This document shows, piece after piece, positions 57,701 through 64,000 of a DNA stretch of 64,000 nt. The stretch spans positions 5,218,501 through 5,282,500 of the forward strand of contig CM062196.1 of NCBI GenBank assembly GCA_031216445.1. Reading direction: 5' to 3'. Each line of letters starts with the position of its first letter. The stretch's first letter is position 1. Made by a program: the position numbers and the translations under genes. Below the pieces are notes generated by a model, which did no database searches, had not been told where the DNA came from, and was given only the letters and a program-made list of their open reading frames with translations. Source of the DNA: Lateolabrax maculatus. Taxonomy: Eukaryota; Chordata; Actinopteri; Acropomatiformes; Lateolabracidae.

Positions 57701-60700
57701 AGAAAAATCCAGTTTGAAGGCTTATCAGGTGCATAGCAGTTTATAATATTAAGGGGAAGGATTTTACAACTGTGGGAAGTTATCACCTTGTCAACTATTT
57801 TGTCATTTGTCACGACTATCGTGATGGAAACAGTGGAAATATGATTTTATATGCCAGATATACCCTGCATTTCTACAAAAGTGTAGCCAGGAGGGATGTG
57901 TTTTTTCAATGTATTGTAAAATACAATGAAAAAGGAGACATGGTGTATATTTCCTGTGTACATGCAGGTTAAAGTCTAAAAGTGTTGCTAGAAGAAAAAG
58001 GGCTGAGGGATCACTTAAACATTAGGATTCATACACTGGGGACCATGAGTATGTGGACATTTTGACCTGAGGATGGACAAGTGCCAACAAATGCCCTGCA
58101 GTTCCCATATTTGTAACACCTGCCTTGAAGCAGTATGCTTTTACATGCTTTCAAAAATCTCAAAAGAATACAGCACACAGTATATTTATGGGTAAAACTG
58201 TCTGCTAAAAACATGAATGTACATACTTCCTTAAAAACTACCAGTGAGCCAGTGGCTAACATACTCACATCACTATTTGTGACAGCAGGTGCTAAATAAA
58301 ATCTTCAGCAGTTATAAATGTCAGTGTGAACTATAATCATTCCTGCAGGGCAATTTGATTACACAGCACATCATTGCCAGTCATCTAAGTTATTACCAGG
58401 GAGAAACAACTTTTCACCACATAAATGGGACACTGCAAAGTGGTCTGGCTGTAAGGCTGTTTATCAGTTGTATATTTGATCAGGCTTTGATTAAGTTTTA
58501 AATTAAATGTGATCCTCTGAGCAGTGGGAAATAATTTAACTTTATTTATACATCTCAAGATACCTAAATACCTGCTGAGCGCCCTGCAAAGCGGGGAACA
58601 AATAATTGAGAAGGGAGAAAAAGTTAACACAACAGATTTAAGTAACAGCTGCAGCATAAGACACACCATTTTCTTTTTAATAAATTAAATCCAATGCAGG
58701 CAGGGGAATTTGTCTGTGAGGTATTTTAAGTAAAAACTAATTTCCTTCACCCAACATGCATGTGCACATTTAACTTGCTTTAGTCAATTATGTGGTCTTT
58801 GTGATAAAGACATTTTCAAGAATACAGTCCAATACAATAGCCAAACATTTTGAACTAAACTATAATAGGGCATATGAAAACCTAGTATAAGTATGTTAAA
58901 GAAAACAATAAAATGTCTAATATTATCCCTTATAATAAAAATGAATCATCAGTGTTAGGAGTTAAAAGTGCTGAATAGAGTTTGTGCCGTCACGAAGAAG
59001 GATTTGGATGTTCGTGTGAGCTGTCAAAACTCACACTAACTGGCCGTGTATCCATGAGCTGAAGATTACTGTCCACCTCTGCCCAACTGCTGCCCTTTTC
59101 CTCCACCTTTTCTCTGTATCACTATCTCGTCATTCGCTGTCTCTCTCTCTCTCTCTCCCATCATCACTTTCTCTCTCTGTGAGCATCTCAGTCTTTCCAT
59201 TCTTTCCTGGTCCATTAGTTAGGCTGATGGATGACAGCGTTGGCAGCGAGTGACAGTATATCAACTATCTTGCTGCCTCTCTGATACTGATATGACTGCC
59301 TGAGTCCTTTGGCTCAGCAGAGGGGAGGCCGGGTCACTTACTAACATGGCCTGGGTTGACTGAATGTAAAAACAGCAGCAGCATCAATTTGTACTTGTTT
59401 CTTACATCTCTGTGTTGGTTGGAGTAGTAGTGTCAAGTAAATATTACAGTAGTTATATAGTACAAAATATCTAAAACATTTAATATTGCTCCTGGCATAT
59501 AATTTGAGAAAGAAAATGAACCAAAATACTGTATGTGGAAAGGAAAAAACGCCCTTATATCAAGTAGAATCAGAGGAAAGAGTGGTATGACATGCAACAC
59601 AGGTTGAAGCAGCGATATTATAACCATTCTGCACCCGGGACACTCTCTTTGCCATTTCTTTTGTTCCACCTTGACACTGAACTGTAAATCAAAAACCTAC
59701 ACAATAGGTATATATGGTGAGATGGCTGCTAACCATAAACCTGCTTTTGTACTTGACGTTAGGAGTTAAGGGTTAATGCATTATATGGTAACCCTGAAAG
59801 ACATTCATAAACACTGGGGAATGTTTTCAGAAATAAGTGGGATTTTTTTTAAACAAATCTCTGGTTCCTATATATTTCAAATGGTTTATAATTGACAGCC
59901 TCCTGTGATGCCAAACCCTATCTCAGCCCCACATGTTTATAACAGTTTTTTTCCTTAGTTTGTCTCAGATGGTGCAATCCAAAAGTAAATATTCAAAGCA
60001 ACAGAGAAAAACAGAAAGGGATCACAACTACAAAGTCTTTCCCCTTGAAGAGACGCCTGGGGAGGACAGATCTGTCCTGTGGAGGACGACAGGAGTGATG
60101 TGAAAGTAAAATGTTCTGTCAGGTAGAGAGAGGACAAACTTTACCGTCTGACTTCCTGGTTTAGTTTGACCCCACCCACAGCAGCTGAGACTTATTGGTT
60201 GTTATGCCGAATTGCAGGGTGCTGACTCCAATCTTCTAAGTAATTTGTTCTTTTCAATCTCTTCTCATTACCATACAAAGTGAAGGACCTTTTCTAAAGT
60301 TATTACCATTACAGCTGTCTGCAGGGCCGCTCAGCTAGACAGACATAAAGACTGTATAACTCACTGCTTCGATAACACGGATACAAGTTCACCAACGTAT
60401 ACTGTATTTTCTGAACTCTTGCATTAGTGAAAAAACAATGCCATTTTACCAAAATACTTTTCCTGCCTACATGGCTCTAAAATGCACCTAATGCCCCATA
60501 ACAATGACTTAAGTGGGTGGTTCCACCTTTAGTCACTTCTGAGGCTGTTGCTTTTTTTACATCTCCACAGTAAAGTGCTCTATTTTAGATTATTTTAATA
60601 TGGATGTCAGCTATTTCTTCTTTTTCTTTTTTTTTTTAAGCTCCACAGCTGTTGTTCAGACTGCAGCTTTCCCTCCAGTCCACCCCACCTGATGAATGGA

Positions 60701-62664
60701 AAACAACGGAAACCTCCCTGAACAGCGTTTTGTCGCATGAGGCCAAACATCTCTGTTGCTGTTATTCAAATGAATCTGTCTAAGTGCTTGAGTCTGCGTT
60801 GAGAGAGCCCCACTTACCCTGCACTCTGCCCAGCATGAGTGATTTGATGCTGTTGAATTCCACATCAGATGTCAAGTTGAAGTCCTCTCTGGCATTCTGG
60901 TCAATCTGAAAGATAATGTATGTCCCATCTGTAAAGGTAAAAGCTTAGCATGTGGAAGGCAAAGACTGTTAACAGTGACAAAGTGTCAAGGACATTTTTC
61001 TGTTGTCAAGTGTTAAAAGAAGGGATTGCTCTGTGAAGAAACTTCTACAAATGGCTGCAGAGAAGCAAGCAATTAAACATGAAGAGCGAGCCCGAGGCTC
61101 AACCTCTGGTCTGACCTCCATATTCAAATGGGATTCAGCCCCAAAGCTGGAAACCAATAGACCCGTGATATGCTGTGGTTTCACAGTAGCTGAGCAGAGA
61201 AGTCTAAGTGGAGCAGGTTTTGAGGTGGAAAATGCCTCAAGAGAGAGACGCTCTTTGTAATAAAACACAGGGCGTGATGTGTTGCTTTCAAACACAGAGA
61301 TTTAGGCTTTAGTGAATCATTTATCAATAAGACATCTGCTAATGTTGATCAACCTGAGACCAAAGTGGAGCAACAGAAAACAGAGAAATAGAAAGCAGCT
61401 TGAAAACAGAGAGGAAATGATTCATTACAAAAGCTTTGTTGTGGTCGGAGCGGTTTCTGGACATTTTGGTGCTCTAGGAAAGATACCCACTGGCACGTCT
61501 GAGGGGATTGATCTTTTCATAATCATTTTTATTATAATATAATAATTGGGATATTATTGTCCCCTGATTGCTTCTCAGTCTTTTTTCCCAGGTCCCTTCA
61601 GTGCTATCCTCCACCAATCTGCCGGTTCCCCCCGGACGTTCCCTCATTTCCTCATCACCTGACTGCCCCATCCATCCACACACCTGATCCCATTTCTCAT
61701 CAGCCCTGCAGTCACCTGAGCTTCCCCAGCCCTCACCCCAACTGCCCCTCATACTCTAATCAGCCTTCACTACATAAACCAGTTCACTCCCGTACCAGAT
61801 TTACTACATTTACATGCACAGAATATTCAGTTTTTTCAGGTTTTCCTGTGTTGGACTGCTGCTTTCTAGTTTTGACCCTTTGACACTTGAAGTCTGCATT
61901 TGAGTCCAATCCCCTGTGTTCCTGCTACCTGGCACTCACCAGTCATGACACTGTCATGTTATTAATGCTGTTTATTTATTTTGTGGCTCTGAGGGTAACT
62001 CACTCACACTGTGGTCAGTGTTATGACAAAGCACAGTAAGAAGCTTCTGATAGGTGGATTCATGGAGCAAACTGGATTTATGGTCGATACCTATTAATCA
62101 AAATGCTTGAATTAGTCTTGGTCTTGTTCCTCTGGGTCGGCTCAGGATACTTTAATTTCCATTTCAGAGTGTAGAATATTGTTTTTATTTTTTGTTGTAG
62201 TAGTTGACTCAACTACACTAAGTCTCCTCCTGTTTATGAATATTATCCTAGTTTGAATAATATTATGATATGACAGCATGGAATAGCTGGATATTCATAT
62301 CCCTGCATACAAGACTCGTTTGTAGAAGGAGAATGAACCGCAGGGTCTCAAAATAAGCAGCAACCAACAGTTTCAATTAATATGACAGGCCCCATAGTGT
62401 CCCTGTGCAGTCTGCCTGCAGATTCTTCTCATTATCAGGTGATTAGTGCAGTGTGAGCAGTGCCTTTCTTTAATAATATGATGCACAATTTGGATGTCAG
62501 TGTGACACAGTGTGAATTATGCGTGTGTACCTGAACAGAGACAGTGTCTGCCAGTCTCCTGATGGTCACTGTGTGCAGACGTCCGTCAGCCAAGTTTGTG
62601 ACTCTGCTCCCCAGCAACTCCACATCTCTGCTGCTGTGCAATTTGTACCTCAATTCCAGCTCAT
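54581..62664 (-). CDS. cntnap5: contactin-associated protein-like (Caspr/CNTNAP family), last five coding exons, partial
   Basis: Neurexin-superfamily cell-adhesion protein. CNTNAPs are single-pass neuronal membrane proteins that pair with contactins and organise axonal and synaptic contacts. Five exons join without conflict: 62664-62531, 60905-60818, 56896-56681, 56173-56102 and 54777-54581. They total 707 nt and give 235 residues plus a TAG stop. In order they encode the end of laminin-G domain 4 (two cysteines, FTGCLSG and SSCGS, fit the domain's disulfide), a Pro/Gly stalk with NAIRSDSALIGG, a transmembrane helix (VIAVVIFVTVSALAIMA) and a 47-residue tail. The KETYRNQEVK stretch after the helix sits where family members bind protein 4.1. 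The C-terminus KEYFI resembles a PDZ ligand. Introns are about 1625, 3921, 507 and 1324 bp. The family call is firm. The paralogue is inferred from the SENQKEYFI tail and is only moderately sure; cntnap4-like or a teleost-specific copy is possible. About 80% of the protein lies beyond base 64000. Confidence 0.9.
55180..55450 (+). mobile_element. teleost dispersed repeat copy in the last CNTNAP intron
   Basis: CAGCTTAGCACAAAGACTAA followed by AAGCAAGAAGAAACAG and TTGGCCTGGCTCTCCACAAAG corresponds to the 'TTAGCATAAAGACTGGAAACAGGGGGAAACAGCTAGCCTGGCTCTGTCCAAAG' core of the same abundant teleost family as 21440-21540. It lies antisense to the gene in the 1324-bp last intron. Old and non-coding. 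Confidence 0.7.
56102..56173 (-). CDS. cntnap5: CNTNAP juxtamembrane stalk exon
   Basis: A 72-nt exon, phase 1 in and phase 1 out, with acceptor CTCTCTACAG and donor GTAATGCAG. It encodes EQPGSVDPGQPLVNAIRSDS followed by ALIG, and the split Gly codon is completed by the next exon. The (N)A(I/V)(R/K)SDSA(L/V)IGG segment just outside the membrane is highly conserved among CNTNAPs. Small in-phase exons at this position are normal for the family. Confidence 0.92.
56681..56896 (-). CDS. cntnap5: CNTNAP exon encoding the end of laminin-G domain 4 and start of stalk
   Basis: A 216-nt exon, phase 1 in and phase 1 out, with acceptor TGTGTTCAG and donor GTACAAGGA. Its first two bases complete a GAG codon, giving ESDELDAELAGLASLGFTGC at the start. 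It continues LSGVRFNSISPLKAALLH, PVIVTGPLAQSSCGS and ends ETTHSLS. The GF.GCLS.V.....PLKAAL...P..VTG....SSC pattern is diagnostic for the last CNTNAP laminin-G repeat, including the Cys pair that closes it. Confidence 0.95.
56897..60817. other. CNTNAP intron of 3921 bp
   Basis: Intron between the second and third exons shown here, on the minus strand. It holds a (CT)n tract at 59140-59157 and no recognised element. Open frames such as 57251-57526 carry no family motif. Confidence 0.75.
59140..59157. repeat. short (CT)n tract
   Basis: Nine CT units in an intron of the CNTNAP gene. Confidence 0.9.
60818..60905 (-). CDS. cntnap5: CNTNAP exon encoding laminin-G domain 4, central strands
   Basis: An 88-nt exon with acceptor ATCTTTCAG and a strong donor GTAAGTG at 60817-60811. 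It is phase 0 at entry and phase 1 at exit. It encodes IDQNAREDFNLTSDVEF, then NSIKSLMLGRVQ. The IDQ...LMLGRV block continues directly from the VSVQ end of the previous exon, as in CNTNAP family members, where this stretch is also a short separate exon. NLT is a potential N-glycosylation sequon in the extracellular domain. Confidence 0.92.
61558..61950 (+). mobile_element. LTR-like retrotransposon fragment in a CNTNAP intron
   Basis: Starts TGTCCCCTGATTGC and ends GCACTCACCAGTCATGACA, so it has TG...CA ends. The body is C-rich (CCTCATCACCTGACTGCCCC, CACACCTGATCCCATTTCTC), followed by a TATA-like ACTACATAAACCAGTTCACT. Near the end come GACTGCTGCTTTCTAG and TGCATTTGAGTCC, as at the mirrored position of the solo LTR at 44559. 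No clean target duplication could be found, so it may be a partial or rearranged LTR. It is antisense to the gene. Confidence 0.5.
62531..62664 (-). CDS. cntnap5: CNTNAP exon encoding part of laminin-G domain 4
   Basis: This 134-nt exon has acceptor ...GCAAAG at its upstream side and donor GTACACACGC at 62530-62521. It enters in phase 1 (the first two bases complete a codon begun in the previous exon, giving D) and leaves in phase 0. It encodes ELELRYKLHSSRDVELLG, then NLADGRLHTVTIRR and a final VSVQ. The L.VRY.L...NLADG..HTV pattern is the usual laminin-G beta-strand signature of neurexin and CNTNAP proteins. The preceding exon is not found between 62665 and 64000, so that intron is longer than about 1.3 kb. 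Confidence 0.9.
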
Positions 62665-64000
62665 CTTTGCATACAAAACAACAACACAATCGTACCCTTT
62701 AATACAAGCACATTCAGAGTTCATTAAAAGATGTCCAGTTTTTAAAAAGATTGTTACAAATGGATGTTTTTAGTATATATTTGAACAGCCTTAGTTGTAT
62801 TAATTTGTATTTTTGACATATTAGATTATACCTATTACATTATGGTACAGTAAAGCTTTATTATTTTTACTTATTTTTTAAAATATATAATTTATATATA
62901 TATATACACATAAAGTACTGTTATTGTTGTAATTAAGAAAAGCCCATGAGATAAACGATGAAAACGCAATTAAATCTGATCTAATCTTTATAATGTTGCT
63001 GACTGGTACAAATATGTCTAAAGTTAAAGATCCATGACAAAAGTTTTTGATAATTAATTAAGCACTAGCCATTTTACTCATTTTCTGATTCTTGGCTCAT
63101 CTTATAGGACATGTATTCACGTCTTCAAAGAAAGAGCATTTCATCCTGATATCTGATGTTCCAAGATACCAGCTGTTGAATTAGGAAGCAACAAACCATT
63201 TAATACTGCGAGGATTAATACTTTATCTCTACGAATAACACTCCATAATATAAAATTAATTTCACAATTTTTTGAAGGTACACTTAATAAATTGCACGGC
63301 GCTGAGATAATTTCAATGCTCTGAGATGTCTGCAGACTTAACAGATGAGCTGTAATGATAGGAAATAATCTTTTTTTAATAATCCAAACACACAATACTT
63401 GATGCCCTTTCCAATTTCCTCTCTAATTATGACTCGCTATGTTCCTTTTTTTTTCTAACACAGACTAATAGGGAGCAATTCCCTATCTTAAGAGCACATC
63501 TTGATAATAAAAACTGCACTCTGTGTGCAGCAGCTGAGGCTCCTATTACTGCTGCAGCAGAAGAGAGGAACATGAGAAAAAGCCTTTTGAAGCATCCAAA
63601 AGAAACTTCTCTCTGGGATTTAATTACATACTTCAGAAACAGTGTAGATACCTGATGACGACTTGATCAACTATTCAAAACCTGCTATCCTTCTGCTTTC
63701 TCTTAGTAGAAGTAACATTCAGCTTTTCCAATGACGAACAACAGGATTTGTAAAATTGTATTTAAAACAAGGATATAAAAGTAAATTTCAAATTTCACCT
63801 CTAAATAATCCCATTAATGATTACTGTTTGATAGCTTTTCTCTGTCATGATAATGGATTGTGTTCAAACTTACTCTTCTTCACACAAGTTAAAAAAAAAA
63901 AGTGTAATTCAGCTGTTCAGCTGGATAAAGGCAATGGCAGGAATGCTGGAATTGCTCCCTGCCAACTGGAGCTGCGTGAAGCCAGTGATGAAAATTTTAG
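62665..64000. other. CNTNAP intron (partial), no exon found
   Basis: Sequence upstream (minus strand) of the first exon seen. It holds an (AT)n at about 62890-62906 and an A-run at 63891-63901. I looked for a phase-1 donor-flanked laminin-G exon and found none, so the next exon lies past the window edge. Confidence 0.6.

Noticed and set aside
62665..64000. an additional upstream CNTNAP exon
   Set aside because: No segment on the minus strand shows a laminin-G motif with a phase-1 donor; short open stretches lack conserved residues.

Overview
The window looks like nuclear DNA of a ray-finned (teleost) fish. The evidence is a spliced vertebrate neuronal gene with GT-AG introns, many (CA)n/(GT)n microsatellites, and worn copies of repeats typical of teleosts: LINE reverse-transcriptase fragments, a Crypton-type tyrosine recombinase remnant, an LTR with target-site duplication, tRNA-like SINE fragments and several MITE families. 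Nothing bacterial, viral or organellar is present. All identifications come from reading the sequence; no search was run.

Only one host gene can be supported. The last five coding exons of a contactin-associated protein (Caspr/CNTNAP) gene lie on the minus strand between 62664 and 54581. They encode 235 residues: the C-terminal part of the fourth laminin-G domain, the juxtamembrane stalk, one transmembrane helix and a 47-residue cytoplasmic tail ending in a PDZ-ligand-like EYFI. All exon phases agree and all splice sites are GT-AG. The paralogue is most likely cntnap5-like, judged from the tail. The upstream exons lie beyond base 64000.

The 54 kb downstream of the gene (bases 1-54000) is a gene desert with no convincing exon, tRNA or rRNA. 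It holds dispersed repeats. From left to right these are: a composite MITE (5670-6127), a LINE 3' fragment (6262-6485), a Tc1-like terminus (6941-6971), a SINE-like piece (8217-8360), a LINE fragment (9609-10047) followed by a degenerate tandem repeat (10269-10610), a LINE interrupted by a TTAA-flanked MITE (13020-13875), a LINE fragment (27615-27912), an L1-type ORF1 fragment (32205-32590), paired unclassified repeats (39006-39160 and 43365-43515), a self-complementary TCTA/TAGA array (40722-40800) beside an AACGAGA-type repeat (40870-41060), a Crypton remnant (42440-42920), a solo LTR with perfect 5-bp target-site duplications (44559-45071) and further non-autonomous elements (45200-45486, 47880-48480, 51400-51705). 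Introns of the CNTNAP gene also carry repeat fragments (55180-55450 and 61558-61950).

The best second looks are the MITE nested in a LINE, where removing the insert and one TTAA restores the LINE frame; the Crypton remnant, recognised by its TNHSLRA motif split across frames; and the solo LTR carrying an internal microsatellite. I found no previously undescribed functional system that the sequence itself supports.
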